In this document: piece by piece, positions 18,676 through 27,986 of the stretch | Numbering within the stretch: the stretch's first letter is position 1 | Layout of the letters: each line of letters starts with the position of its first letter | Program-made: the position numbers and the translations under genes | Assembly: GCF_002355375.1 (NCBI RefSeq) | Contig: NZ_AP017312.1 | Location: 3,403,501-3,467,500, forward strand | Length of the DNA stretch: 64,000 nucleotides | Source: Aneurinibacillus soli | GTDB lineage: Bacteria; Bacillota; Bacilli; Aneurinibacillales; Aneurinibacillaceae | Reading direction: 5' to 3' | The notes under the pieces: generated by a model | What the model was told of the DNA's origin: nothing | Databases searched by the model: none | The model's input: the letters and a program-made list of their open reading frames with translations, nothing else

Positions 18676-19941
18676 CTAGCTCAACTTTACTTTGGCGAAT
18701 TTCCGCTTGCCCACCTGTACAATCATACCGTCTTCTACCACTATATGATCATCGACAGACTCGACTTTTTCTTCATTAATTTTGACTGCACCCTGCTGCA
18801 CCATTCTGCGCGCTTCACCATTCGTCGGTACAAGCTCAAGTACAGACAAAAGTTTTACAATCCACAGCTTGCCGTCTTCAAGCTCGGTCGTTGCCACTTC
18901 TTTTTCCGGGATATCAGTCGGCAACGCGCGCTGCTGGAATACGGTTTTGAAGTGATTCTCCGCTTCATCTGCAGCTTCCTCACCATGGTACATCTGCACG
19001 AACGTACGCGCAAGCCGCATCTTCGCATCACGTGGATGCACCGAACCGTCGGCAAGCCCTGCTTTAAGCTGGGCGAGTTCTTCAAGTGTAATGTCTGTTG
19101 CCAGCTCATAGTATTTAACCATCAACTCATCCGGAATGGACATCGACTTGCCGTAAATTTCGTTTGGTGCTTCGCTAATGCCGATATAATTACCAAGACT
19201 TTTGCTCATCTTCTGTACGCCATCGAGTCCTTCGATAATCGGCATCGTCAGTGCACACTGTTGTTCCTGACCGTATTCTTTCTGCAACTGACGTCCCATC
19301 AGCAGATTAAACTTCTGGTCTGTGCCGCCAAGCTCAACATCGCTCTCAAGCGCTACAGAATCATAGCCTTGCATAAGCGGATAGAAAAATTCATGAATGC
19401 TGATCGGCTGGTTGCTCGTATAGCGTTTCTCGAAGTCGTCACGCTCGAGCATACGTGCCACGGTCGTCTTCGCCGCCAGTGTTACAACATCAGCGAATGT
19501 CAGCGGTGCCAGCCATGTGCTGTTATAATTCACTTCAATTTTATCAATATCAAGAATTTTGGCGAACTGTTCCACGTATGTCGCCGCGTTCACCTTCACT
19601 TCTTCTTCTGTCAGCGGCTTGCGCGTCTCAGACTTGCCAGTCGGGTCACCGATACGACCCGTAAAGTCGCCGATGAGAATCTGCACCGTATGCCCCATCT
19701 CCTGGAACTGGCGTAGCTTGTGCAGCACTACCGTATGCCCAACGTGAATATCTGGCGCAGACGGATCAAGACCAAGTTTTACTTTCAGCGGTGTCCCCGT
19801 TGCTACTGAACGCTCTACCTTTTTACGCATTTCCTCTTCTGGTACGATCTCCGCCACACCACGGCAGATAATAGCCATTTGACGGTCGACTTCCTGCTTC
19901 TGCTCGTCCGTCAGCACAATTTTTGTTGATTCTTCACTCAT
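18676..19941 (-). CDS. tyrS: Tyrosyl-tRNA synthetase
   Basis: This 421-residue class I synthetase charges tRNA-Tyr. The HIGH-type motif is HVGHT (in DPSAPDIHVGHTVVLHKL), the KMSKS motif is KMSKS (GVQKMSKSLGNYIGI), and a C-terminal S4-like domain ends the protein (NGEARRMVQQGAVKINEEKV). I use the second ATG of an ATG-ATG pair because its spacing to GAGGG is seven bases; the result matches the family length. It is under a T-box riboswitch with a TAC specifier. Confidence 0.97.
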   Translation of the reverse strand: MSEESTKIVLTDEQKQEVDRQMAIICRGVAEIVPEEEMRKKVERSVATGTPLKVKLGLDPSAPDIHVGHTVVLHKLRQFQEMGHTVQILIGDFTGRIGDPTGKSETRKPLTEEEVKVNAATYVEQFAKILDIDKIEVNYNSTWLAPLTFADVVTLAAKTTVARMLERDDFEKRYTSNQPISIHEFFYPLMQGYDSVALESDVELGGTDQKFNLLMGRQLQKEYGQEQQCALTMPIIEGLDGVQKMSKSLGNYIGISEAPNEIYGKSMSIPDELMVKYYELATDITLEELAQLKAGLADGSVHPRDAKMRLARTFVQMYHGEEAADEAENHFKTVFQQRALPTDIPEKEVATTELEDGKLWIVKLLSVLELVPTNGEARRMVQQGAVKINEEKVESVDDHIVVEDGMIVQVGKRKFAKVKLS

Positions 19942-19976
19942 CATTTTTCCCTCGCAATCATAAGTTAGGTAGAAAT

Positions 19977-20235
19977 AAAAAAAGCCCGCCCCCAAAAAGG
20001 GACGAGCTAGCTCGCGGTACCACCCTTACTTGAGGACAGGCCTGCCCTCCACTCATCTGATAACGGCCGCTGGTATGCGCCCGTCCGCCTGATCGGCGGA
20101 ATCACTCCTGTACTGTATTTCACTGTCTGCAAGGACCGATTCGCAGCTTCCATCGGCTCTCTGATGCTCCTTGTACAGACCGCTACTGCGGTACATTCAC
20201 GGTGATACATTAATATAATCGCAACTATTATTCTC
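19977..20235 (-). promoter_or_regulatory. T-box riboswitch (tyrosine) with terminator
   Basis: The minus-strand leader contains the stem I pattern AGAGAGCCGATGG with GAATCGG, the specifier TAC at 20117-20115 (in GTGAAATACAG), and the T-box AGGGTGGTACCGCG (about 20026-20013). It ends in a G/C-rich terminator with T7 (20007-19977). Uncharged tRNA-Tyr should stabilise the antiterminator and allow tyrS expression. The TAC codon agrees with the downstream gene. Confidence 0.95.
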
Positions 20236-20265
20236 ATCATAACGAAAAATCATAACGAAAAGCAA
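20236..20265 (-). promoter_or_regulatory. tyrS promoter
   Basis: Minus-strand TTGCTT (20265-20260) and TATGAT (20241-20236) with an 18-bp spacer, directly upstream of the T-box leader. A short repeat TCGTTATGAT occurs twice here. Confidence 0.55.
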
Positions 20266-20327
20266 CCTTTATCCGTATAAAACGTCTTTATGATATAATG
20301 TTTCTGTTACATGTAAGGGGGAATTCC

Positions 20328-22724
20328 ATGACTAAACAAAACGGTTCTACGAACACGCTCGAGGAACCGAATAAAAAGAAAAAAAGTGCCTGGAAAAACA
20401 TTCTGCTTGTACTCCAGATCAGCACCATTCTCTTTTTTATGGGTGTTCTATTTGCCGGTGCAGCAGCAGCCGGTTATGTCGCATCTCTTGTTAAAGGCGA
20501 TCCGGTTCGTAGTTACGATGAGATTTATCAAAAAATCTCAGCCAATAATTTAACCGGCTTCGCATATTTTGCGGATAAGACGCTAATCGGTCAGCTCATT
20601 ACAGCCGAAGACAGGCGCCTCGTCTCACACACAGAAGTATCACCTCACCTTATTGATGCTATTATTTCTACAGAAGACAAATATTTTTATGAACACAAAG
20701 GCATTGTCCCGTCTGCGATTGCCCGAGCTGGTATCCAGCAAATGACCGGCGCCTCAGTCCAGACCGGGGGAAGTACGCTGACCCAACAGCTCGTTAAGCA
20801 AACCATTCTTTCGCCTGAGCAAACGATGCAGCGCAAATTTCGTGAGATGTTTCTTGCTCTGCGTGTGGAACGCATGTTTACAAAAGACCAAATTCTTGAT
20901 GCCTATATCAATAAGATGTATTTCGGGAAAAATGCGAATGGTTCTAACGTATATGGCGTGCAAGCAGCAGCCAAGGGAATTTTCGGAGTTGATGCAAAAA
21001 ACCTGAACATCCCGCAAGCCGCCTATCTGGCCGGTATGCTGCAAGCTCCTTCTTCGTACATCCCGTTTAAGAGCATCAAAAAGAATGGCCTTAAACTCGG
21101 CAAAGAACGTCAGAAGCTTGTATTGAGCCGCATGCTAGAAAACGGAAAAATTACAAAGCAAGAATACGATGAAGCCATTGCGTACGATATTGAGGCACAC
21201 TTAGCTAAGCCGTCGCGCAAAGCATTTGAGAAATACCCATATTTGATGATGGAAATCGAACAACGGGCAGCTGAACTGCTCGTTAAACAGGACATCGCCA
21301 AAAATCCGGAGCTTAAAAAAGAATCGTACAACAAGCTTGTTGAGGAGAAGCGGATTGCAGTTCGCCAGGGCGGGTATCACATCTACACGACCATCAACAA
21401 AAATGTGTATGAAAAAATGCAGCAGATCGCAGCAAATCCGGTAAACTTCGGACCAGACCGACCAGCTATTGATGGCAAGCCAATGCCAGAGCAAGTCGGC
21501 AGCATTCTCATCAACAACAAGACTGGCGCAATTCTCGGTATGATGGAAGGTCGTAATTTTGAAACAGAAAAAACAAATCATGTAACGGCACTTCGTCAGC
21601 CAGGTTCTACAATCAAACCGCTTGGCGTATATGGACCGGCCATTGAAGAAGGCATCATATCACCAAGTTCAACGGTAGTGGACGAAGAAACCGTCTTCCC
21701 AGGCGGCTATACGCCAAAAAATGCGAATAACACGTTTAAAGGTCCTGTTACGGTACGCGATGCGCTGAAGTGGTCCCGCAACGTTCCTGCGGTTAAAGTT
21801 TATTTCGAAACTGGCGTTCGTAAGTCACTTGGCTACGTGAAAAAAATGGGCGTAACTTCGATTGTCGACAGTGATTATTACTTACCAAGTGCACTTGGTG
21901 GCTTGACGTACGGAATCTCCGTAGAAGAGATGACGAATGCGTATGCCACATTTGCGAACGAAGGACAATTCATCGATGCCTATTTAATCCAACGCATTGA
22001 AAATAGTGAACATGAAGTCGTATATGAACACAAAGCAAAACCTGTTCAGGTATTCTCACCACAGACATCATGGCTTGTAACCGATATGCTACGAGATGTT
22101 ATCTCAAGCGGTACAGGTACACGCGTGCTCAGTTCAATCAATGGCCACGATGTAGCCGGTAAAACCGGAACAACACAGGATGAGCGTGATAAATGGTTTG
22201 TTGGCTATACGAAAGACGTATCCCTTGGCGTATGGGTTGGCTACGACAAAAAATATAAGCTGTATAAGAGCTCTTTTGAAGATGCTCAAAAAATCTGGGG
22301 GAAAGTCTTTAGTTCAGTACTCGACATCAATCCACAGCTCTCCCCTACTGAAAACGTGATGAGCAGGCCAAGCGGCACGTCAGACAAAGGAATCTATAAT
22401 GCTGATCTCGCTGCCTCCCGCAATCCGGGTTCATACGGAAAAAAAGAAGAGCCGAAAAAAGCAGAGAACAAATCCAACACCGCGCCGAATGGCCAGGATA
22501 AAACCAATGTGGATGTCAAAACACCGGATGGTACAGATACTACCCAAAATGCAGATCAACAAAAAACGGACGGTTCTAACACCACTGAGAAAAATTCAGA
22601 AACACGTCCGAAGGATCCAGATAAACCGGTCACATCCAAACCAGGACACAAAAGCGACTCAAATGCTAAACCTGAAGCTAAGAAAACAGAGCACAAAAAA
22701 GAAACTACAAAAAATGAGCAATAA
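20328..22724 (+). CDS. Class A penicillin-binding protein (PBP1A-like)
   Basis: This bifunctional 798-residue murein synthase has a membrane anchor at about residues 27-52. The GT51 glycosyltransferase domain follows (ISTEDKYFYEHKG with catalytic E116; GGSTLTQQLVKQ). The transpeptidase domain has S427 in PGSTIKP, SRN in KWSRNVPAV, and KTGTT at 612. The last 110 residues or so are a disordered Lys/Asp/Thr-rich tail, typical of Bacillales PBP1. ATG start chosen with AAGGGGG upstream; the longer TTG-initiated frame has no site. Confidence 0.96.
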   Translation: MTKQNGSTNTLEEPNKKKKSAWKNILLVLQISTILFFMGVLFAGAAAAGYVASLVKGDPVRSYDEIYQKISANNLTGFAYFADKTLIGQLITAEDRRLVSHTEVSPHLIDAIISTEDKYFYEHKGIVPSAIARAGIQQMTGASVQTGGSTLTQQLVKQTILSPEQTMQRKFREMFLALRVERMFTKDQILDAYINKMYFGKNANGSNVYGVQAAAKGIFGVDAKNLNIPQAAYLAGMLQAPSSYIPFKSIKKNGLKLGKERQKLVLSRMLENGKITKQEYDEAIAYDIEAHLAKPSRKAFEKYPYLMMEIEQRAAELLVKQDIAKNPELKKESYNKLVEEKRIAVRQGGYHIYTTINKNVYEKMQQIAANPVNFGPDRPAIDGKPMPEQVGSILINNKTGAILGMMEGRNFETEKTNHVTALRQPGSTIKPLGVYGPAIEEGIISPSSTVVDEETVFPGGYTPKNANNTFKGPVTVRDALKWSRNVPAVKVYFETGVRKSLGYVKKMGVTSIVDSDYYLPSALGGLTYGISVEEMTNAYATFANEGQFIDAYLIQRIENSEHEVVYEHKAKPVQVFSPQTSWLVTDMLRDVISSGTGTRVLSSINGHDVAGKTGTTQDERDKWFVGYTKDVSLGVWVGYDKKYKLYKSSFEDAQKIWGKVFSSVLDINPQLSPTENVMSRPSGTSDKGIYNADLAASRNPGSYGKKEEPKKAENKSNTAPNGQDKTNVDVKTPDGTDTTQNADQQKTDGSNTTEKNSETRPKDPDKPVTSKPGHKSDSNAKPEAKKTEHKKETTKNEQ

Positions 22725-22766
22725 CACAAAAAAAAGAGACCGGAATCCCGGCCTCTTTTTTTGTGT
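22725..22766. terminator. Terminator after the PBP gene
   Basis: An ACACAAAAAAAAGAG-CCGG/CCGG-CTCTTTTTTTGTGT hairpin between the convergent PBP and acsA genes, with A/T runs on both sides. Confidence 0.88.
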
Positions 22767-22783
22767 TTCCTATTCTTCTTTTC

Positions 22784-24514
22784 CTAATCTTCCATCGTAG
22801 ACAAGTCACCTGTCGGCAAGCCAAGCTCCCATGCTTTCAGCACGCGGCGCATGATTTTTCCGGAACGTGTTTTTGGCAGCTTATCACGCACTTCGATCTC
22901 ACGTGGAGCCGCGTGTGCAGCAAGGCCAATTTTTACGAATTGGCGAATCTCTGCCAACAGCTCTTCTGACTCTTCATAGCCATCACGCAGCGCAATAAAC
23001 GCTTTGATAATCTCACCGCGTACCGGGTCTGGCTTACCGATTACACCGGCTTCCGCAACAGCCGGATGCTCGACGAGCTTGCTCTCCACTTCGAATGGGC
23101 CAACTCGCTCACCCGCTGTCATGATTACATCATCTACACGGCCCTGGAACCAGAAGTATCCGTCTTCATCCATATACGCCGAATCACCCGATACATACCA
23201 GCCTTCCAGTCGGAAGTACTCTTCATATTTAGCCGGATTGTTCCAGACGCGGCGCATCATAGACGGCCAGCCTGTCTTAATCGCCAGATTACCCATGCGG
23301 TTCGGCGGAAGTTCATTGCCTTCATCATCAACGATAGCCGCTACAATACCTGGGAATGGCTTGCCCATAGAACCTGGCTTCACATCCATTGTCGCATAAT
23401 TGCAGATCAGTTGTCCGCCTGTCTCTGTCATCCACCATGTATCATGAATACGCTTGGCAAAAACTTTCATGCCCCAATATACGACTTCTGGATTGAGCGG
23501 CTCTCCTACGCTGAGCACGTGACGCAAACTTGCCAGATCAAACTGCTTCACCAGCTCATCGCCCGCTCCCATCAGCATGCGGAATGCAGTTGGCGCACTG
23601 TACCATACTGTAACTTTGTATTTCTCAATTGTAGAATACCAGTCCTGCGGGCTAAAACGACCGCCACGAACAACATTCGTTGCACCATTCAGCCACGGGC
23701 CAAAGATGCCATAGGATGTGCCTGTTACCCAGCCCGGGTCCGCTGTGCACCAGTATACATCCGAATCCTGAAGATCAAGCACCCACTTGGCCGTCTGATA
23801 GTGCTGAATCATCGCATTGTGTACATGCAGTATACCCTTCGGTTTGCCTGTAGAACCAGATGTATAGTGGAGAATGAGACCATCTTCTCGGTCTACCCAC
23901 TCGATCTCGAAATCAGCAGAAGCCTGCTCCATTTCTTTCTCGTAGCTGATCTGACCTTCAGCGAGTTCGCCATCTTCTCCGAACAGAATAACGTGCTTAA
24001 GAGCTGGAAGCTCACTAACCGGAACGCGTGACAAAAGCGCCGGTGTGGTAATAATGGCCACCGCCCCGCTGTCTTCAAGACGATCGCGTACCGCACCCTC
24101 CATGAACGCTTCAAATAATGGGCCGACAATCGCACCTACTTTGATCGTACCAAGAACGCTTACATAAAGCTCCGGTGTACGCGGCATAAAAACAAATACA
24201 CGATCACCTTTCTGAATGCCGTATTTTCGGAGAACATTACCGAACTTGTCAGAGAGCGCTTTCAATTCTTCAAATGTATATTGTTCATCACGTGATGCAT
24301 CGCTGTAATAAAGAGCTGTTTTATTTTTGAGAGGGGTATCCACATGACGGTCGATTGCTTCATACGCCATGTTTACCTTATTTGTTGTGTGCCAGCTAAA
24401 TTGCTTTTCAACATCTTCCCACGCAAAGTTCTTGTATGCTTCTTCATATGCTGGCATATTGTATCCTTCACCTGTAACCGGAAACACTTTCTTTTGGATC
24501 ATCTCGTTCATCAA
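22784..24514 (-). CDS. acsA: Acetyl-CoA synthetase
   Basis: This 576-residue AMP-forming acetate-CoA ligase activates acetate during overflow-metabolite reuse. The P-loop-like YTSGSTGKPKG motif, the WWMTETGG segment and the C-terminal PKTRSGKIMRR are present. The lysine in SGK is the site that AcuA acetylates and AcuC deacetylates in B. subtilis, and those genes are divergent from it here. Length equals B. subtilis AcsA (572). Confidence 0.96.
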   Translation of the reverse strand: MMNEMIQKKVFPVTGEGYNMPAYEEAYKNFAWEDVEKQFSWHTTNKVNMAYEAIDRHVDTPLKNKTALYYSDASRDEQYTFEELKALSDKFGNVLRKYGIQKGDRVFVFMPRTPELYVSVLGTIKVGAIVGPLFEAFMEGAVRDRLEDSGAVAIITTPALLSRVPVSELPALKHVILFGEDGELAEGQISYEKEMEQASADFEIEWVDREDGLILHYTSGSTGKPKGILHVHNAMIQHYQTAKWVLDLQDSDVYWCTADPGWVTGTSYGIFGPWLNGATNVVRGGRFSPQDWYSTIEKYKVTVWYSAPTAFRMLMGAGDELVKQFDLASLRHVLSVGEPLNPEVVYWGMKVFAKRIHDTWWMTETGGQLICNYATMDVKPGSMGKPFPGIVAAIVDDEGNELPPNRMGNLAIKTGWPSMMRRVWNNPAKYEEYFRLEGWYVSGDSAYMDEDGYFWFQGRVDDVIMTAGERVGPFEVESKLVEHPAVAEAGVIGKPDPVRGEIIKAFIALRDGYEESEELLAEIRQFVKIGLAAHAAPREIEVRDKLPKTRSGKIMRRVLKAWELGLPTGDLSTMED

Positions 24515-24576
24515 ATCAAGCTCCTCTCCCTCAATAATACATTTTTATTCCTGTACGGACTGCATACTCCTTGTTA

Positions 24577-24628
24577 TGAAAGCCTTTTCTTGTTTTAGAT
24601 TATATCAAATAGTCTGTCTTATTTGCAA
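24577..24628 (-). promoter_or_regulatory. acsA promoter with a near-consensus cre site
   Basis: Minus-strand TTGCAA (24628-24623) and TATAAT (24604-24599) with an 18-bp spacer. TGAAAGCCTTTTCT at 24577-24590 on the plus strand differs at two positions from the catabolite-responsive element consensus (TGWNANCGNTNWCA). It lies at the start of the transcript. CcpA control of acsA is known in B. subtilis. Confidence 0.5.
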
Positions 24629-24742
24629 TCCCTAGCTTTTTCTGGAATTCTTCAATGAAAGGTAACGGCTTTTTCATTGTTTTTGTGATATGGGAATAAC
24701 AGATAAAACTGTTATATTACAGAGATAGGTGTGTGGAGAATC

Positions 24743-25375
24743 ATGAAGCATGATAAAACGTATTATGAATTAATCTGCAAGAAACCATCTGGAATGCTTA
24801 CACTGGAAGGACCTGTTACGTCAGAGCGTATTCTTTCTCTCTCCATGGACGAAGGACTAAAAGCTTTTCGAAGGCCACATGAACAGCAAAAAGCACTTGC
24901 AAAAATTGCTGCTCTTCCAGAAGGCCGCATCATTCTCGCCGTCTCCGAAGGAATCATTATTGGATATGTCACCTTTCTATATCCCGACCCTATGGAGCGC
25001 TGGTCGCAGGCAAATATGGACAATCTCCTTGAACTCGGAGCCATTGAGGTATCCCCTCGCTTCCGCAAACAGCATGTCGGGGAGGATATGCTCGCACTCG
25101 CTTTCCGCGATGATGCAATGGACGATTATATTGTATTTACAACCGAATATTATTGGCACTGGGATCTGAAAGGAACCGGACTTGACGTATGGGATTATCG
25201 TAAAATCATGGAGAAAGTAATGGCATCTATCGGCCTGCAATGGTTCGCAACAGATGATCCGGAGATTTGTTCTCATCCGGCTAACTGTATGATGGCCCGC
25301 ATCGGATCACGCATTTCGCTGGACTCTATGGAGGCTTTTGATCGTATTCGTTTTCAAAATCGTGCTATGTATTAA
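24743..25375 (+). CDS. acuA: Protein acetyltransferase AcuA
   Basis: This 210-residue GNAT enzyme uses acetyl-CoA to acetylate and inactivate AcsA. Residues 60-160 hold the GNAT core (EGRIILAVSEGIIIGYVTFLYPDP, LELGAIEVSPRFRKQHVGEDML). The ATG at 24743 gives exactly the B. subtilis AcuA length and N-terminus type (KHDKTYYEL); the GTG 12 bases upstream is less likely. First gene of acuABC, divergent from acsA. Confidence 0.95.
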   Translation: MKHDKTYYELICKKPSGMLTLEGPVTSERILSLSMDEGLKAFRRPHEQQKALAKIAALPEGRIILAVSEGIIIGYVTFLYPDPMERWSQANMDNLLELGAIEVSPRFRKQHVGEDMLALAFRDDAMDDYIVFTTEYYWHWDLKGTGLDVWDYRKIMEKVMASIGLQWFATDDPEICSHPANCMMARIGSRISLDSMEAFDRIRFQNRAMY

Positions 25376-25448
25376 AAATTTCTTTCTATTCTCCCTCGAT
25401 ATGGAATAAAATGATAGATAAAAAGAGAGCTAAGGGGAGGATCGCACC

Positions 25449-26099
25449 ATGCTTGTGGAAGATATCATGAAACGTGACGTTATTACGGTCGCACCGACAG
25501 ATTCCATTCGTCTTGCACTTCTGAAAGTTCATCAATATCGCATTCGCCATATTCCGGTTGTGGAAGATGGCAAGCTGGTTGGCATTATTTCAGATCGAGA
25601 TGTACGCGACGCATGTCCATCTATCATTAGCGCACCGCATGACGACGATGATCAAATCATGAATACAGCTGTATCCACCATTATGCGCAAAGATGTCATT
25701 ACCGCTCATCCGCTCGATTTTGTAGAAGAAGCTGCACTTGCTCTTTACGATAACCGCATCGGTTCTCTTCCCGTTGTCACTGATCGTGATGAATTGATGG
25801 GAATTTTGACAGAAACGGATATTCTTTATACCCTTGTCGAATTAATGGGTGTACATTACCCGAGCTCTCACATCGAAGTAGAAGTAGACGATCAGATCGG
25901 CATACTAGCTGATGTCTCCAACATTTTTAAAGAAGCAAGCTGCAGTGTCACAAGCGTACTCGTTTTCCCTGGAAAGCATCTTGGAAAAAAGAATCTGGTT
26001 TTCCGTGTACAAACCATTAATCCGCGCCATGTAACTGACAAAATTGAAGAGGCTGGTTATCATGTCGTCTGGCCTCGGAAGTTAGAGGAATTGTCATGA
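25449..26099 (+). CDS. acuB: AcuB, CBS-ACT protein
   Basis: This 216-residue protein has two CBS domains (residues 1-135; adenine-nucleotide sensing) followed by an ACT-like domain (about 140-216; HIEVEVDDQIGILADVSNIFK). Its molecular role in acetate metabolism is not settled. It is co-transcribed with acuA and overlaps acuC by four bases (ATGA). Confidence 0.93.
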   Translation: MLVEDIMKRDVITVAPTDSIRLALLKVHQYRIRHIPVVEDGKLVGIISDRDVRDACPSIISAPHDDDDQIMNTAVSTIMRKDVITAHPLDFVEEAALALYDNRIGSLPVVTDRDELMGILTETDILYTLVELMGVHYPSSHIEVEVDDQIGILADVSNIFKEASCSVTSVLVFPGKHLGKKNLVFRVQTINPRHVTDKIEEAGYHVVWPRKLEELS

Positions 26100-27253
26100 A
26101 AAGAAAAACTGCGTTTATTCATAGCAACGACTACTTGAACTACAATTTTAATGACGACCATCCATTCAATCAGAAGCGCATCGCGATGACAATTGATCTG
26201 CTGCGTATGATGAATCTGCTCGAAGACAGCGATTTAGTCGCACCGCGCATGGCGGAAGATGAAGAATTGGCCCTTATTCATGATCGCCAGTATATCGAGG
26301 TTGTAAAAGAAGCCGGGCATGCCGAACAAACACCAGCACTTGCCGCAAGCTTCGGCATCGGGACCGAAGACTGCCCGGCTTTTGTAAATATGCATGAAGC
26401 GACAGCGCTTGCAGTCGGCGGCACATTGCGCGCTGCTGAGCTTGTTATGGCAGGAGAGTACCAGCATGCCGTCAATCTGGCAGGGGGACTGCATCATGGG
26501 TTCCGCGGGCGTGCCTCCGGCTTCTGCATTTACAATGACTGCTCGGTTGCAATTGCCTATCTGCGTCAGAAATACGATGCTCGTGTGTTGTATATTGATA
26601 CCGATGCACACCATGGAGATGGTGTGCAGTGGGCTTTTTATGATGATCCAAATGTGCTTACTCTTTCTTTCCATGAAACCGGAAAGTATCTGTTCCCCGG
26701 CACCGGCAACATTACAGAGCGGGGAGATGGACAAGGATATGGCTTCTCGGTAAATGTACCGCTTGATGCATTTACCGAAGACGATTCATGGCTGGAAGCA
26801 TATTACGCGGTTCTGCCTACTGTCGCACGCGGCTTTAAGCCTGATATTATCGTGACACAAAACGGTTGTGATGCCCATACGTTCGATCCGCTCACCCACC
26901 TATCGACGACAATGCGCATCTATCAAGAAGTTCCACGCCTTGCTCGTGATCTTGCGGACGAGCTTTGTGATGGTCGCCTGATTGCAACAGGCGGCGGTGG
27001 GTATGATATCTGGCGGGTTGTCCCGCGCGCATGGAGCCTACTGTGGGCAGAACTGTCCGGACAGGACGTTCCGCAGGATACACGGATTCCGCAAACATGG
27101 ATTGATAAGTATCAGGCAGAAAGCCCGGTACAACTCGCACCAACGATGTTCGATCCAGAAGGGATTTTCCCTGACATTCCACGCCGTCCAGAGATTACGA
27201 CGAAAAACAAGAATACGGTTGAAAAAGCCCTGCTTTATTGTCCAAAAGGGTAA
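26096..27253 (+). CDS. acuC: Acetoin utilization protein AcuC, class I-type deacetylase
   Basis: This 385-residue zinc deacetylase removes the acetyl group from AcsA and reactivates it. The active site is visible: LAGGLHHGFR, YIDTDAHHGDGVQWAFY with Asp/His zinc ligands, and ATGGGGYD. The ATGA overlap with acuB indicates coupling. It is followed by a strong hairpin. Confidence 0.95.
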   Translation: MKRKTAFIHSNDYLNYNFNDDHPFNQKRIAMTIDLLRMMNLLEDSDLVAPRMAEDEELALIHDRQYIEVVKEAGHAEQTPALAASFGIGTEDCPAFVNMHEATALAVGGTLRAAELVMAGEYQHAVNLAGGLHHGFRGRASGFCIYNDCSVAIAYLRQKYDARVLYIDTDAHHGDGVQWAFYDDPNVLTLSFHETGKYLFPGTGNITERGDGQGYGFSVNVPLDAFTEDDSWLEAYYAVLPTVARGFKPDIIVTQNGCDAHTFDPLTHLSTTMRIYQEVPRLARDLADELCDGRLIATGGGGYDIWRVVPRAWSLLWAELSGQDVPQDTRIPQTWIDKYQAESPVQLAPTMFDPEGIFPDIPRRPEITTKNKNTVEKALLYCPKG

Positions 27254-27305
27254 AAAAGAGGCGGTTCCAGAGCCAGAACATGGCGAACGGAACAGCCTCT
27301 TTTTT
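27252..27305. terminator. Terminator T1, related to T2
   Basis: AAAAAAGAGGC-GGTTCC pairs with GGAAC-A-GCCTCTTTTTT and terminates acuC. Its reverse complement shares CGCCATGTTCTGGCT and the 3' arm GCCTCTTT with T2 at 27932, so both terminators appear to be part of the same duplicated unit. Confidence 0.85.
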
Positions 27306-27337
27306 CTTGGTGGAGGATTTCTCCAACGTGTGGTGGA

Positions 27338-27543
27338 GGAGCGGGATCGGGCGGAGCCTCGTCACTTCGGTACGCTCGCTACGGAGTGGGGGCTGTCCGC
27401 TCCAGGTGCCAGACGAACTCGCCCACAAAAGAGAGCCCACGATGTATTCGCATCGAAGGATTGTGGGCAAAAGCCCGTTCACCTAGCCCCTTCCGCTGGG
27501 GGGTCGCGTACAGGCGTTCCGTTGCCCCGCCCGATCCCGCTCC
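27338..27543 (-). repeat. Hairpin element A (class 1)
   Basis: This 206-nt GC-rich palindrome is closed by 17-bp arms (GGAGCGGGATCGGGCGG and complement). On the minus strand it shares blocks in the same order with element B: CCTGTACGCG, GCCC-CAATCCTTCGATG, CATCGT-GGC, TTTTGTGGGC, GTTCG, GGAGCGGACAG and GCGTACCGAA. The outer arms are unrelated to B but equally complementary. No credible ORF is present; antisense frames here are by-products of GC content. Confidence 0.7.
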
Positions 27544-27696
27544 TAGCACACTTTGGTTAAACACCATCAAGCAATATCAAGAGGCTGAGCTTTGCTATGT
27601 AGGTAAAAAATAAGGAAGCCGTCTCTGGAGAAGTCAGTGGTGATCGAGCAAATACGTTCTGGCGTGCATGTTTTTTTGTAAATCGAAACATTGTGC
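27544..27696. other. Spacer between elements A and B
   Basis: About 150 bp of A/T-richer sequence between the head-to-head elements. I see no gene here. The motif AAACATTGTG just before element B recurs before element C (minus strand, about 33522-33511), which may mark the 5' boundary of the elements. Confidence 0.4.
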
Positions 27697-27909
27697 GGGG
27701 AGTGGGAGAAGGGCGGAGCAAGAGAGTGCCTGTACGCGCCTACTTAGCGGAGGGAGAACAGCGAACGAGCCTTTGCCCGCAATCCTTCGATGATTCAACA
27801 TCGTAGGCCTTTCTTTGCGGGCACGTTCGCCGGGCTCCCGGAGCGGACAGTCACCGCTTCCCTGCAAGCGTACCGAAACGAACGGCTCCTCCCTTCTCCC
27901 ACTCCCTCC
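27697..27909 (+). repeat. Hairpin element B (class 1)
   Basis: This 213-nt palindrome is closed by GGGAGTGGGAGAAGGG and its complement. It shares ordered internal blocks with element A but on the opposite strand, so the pair is head-to-head. An inner stem GCCCGC/GCGGGC replaces GCCCAC/GTGGGC of element A, a compensatory change. GTACGC/GCGTAC pairing is kept in both. Confidence 0.7.
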
Positions 27910-27931
27910 CCCTACACATTGTCGATTCTAC

Positions 27932-27983
27932 AAAAAAGAGGCCTCCCGCCCGCCATGTTCTGGCTTTCGGAACAGCCTCTTTG
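27932..27983. terminator. Terminator T2 of the mtnN side
   Basis: AAAAAAGAGGC pairs with GCCTCTTT around a loop containing CGCCATGTTCTGGCT. It lies between element B and the mtnN stop and is homologous to T1 in reverse orientation. Confidence 0.75.
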
Positions 27984-27986
27984 CCT

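Noticed and set aside
24656..24676. TGAAA..TTTCA dyad as a cre site for acuABC
   Set aside because: The 21-bp spacing and centre do not fit the 14-bp cre consensus; the better candidate is at 24577-24590 on the acsA side.
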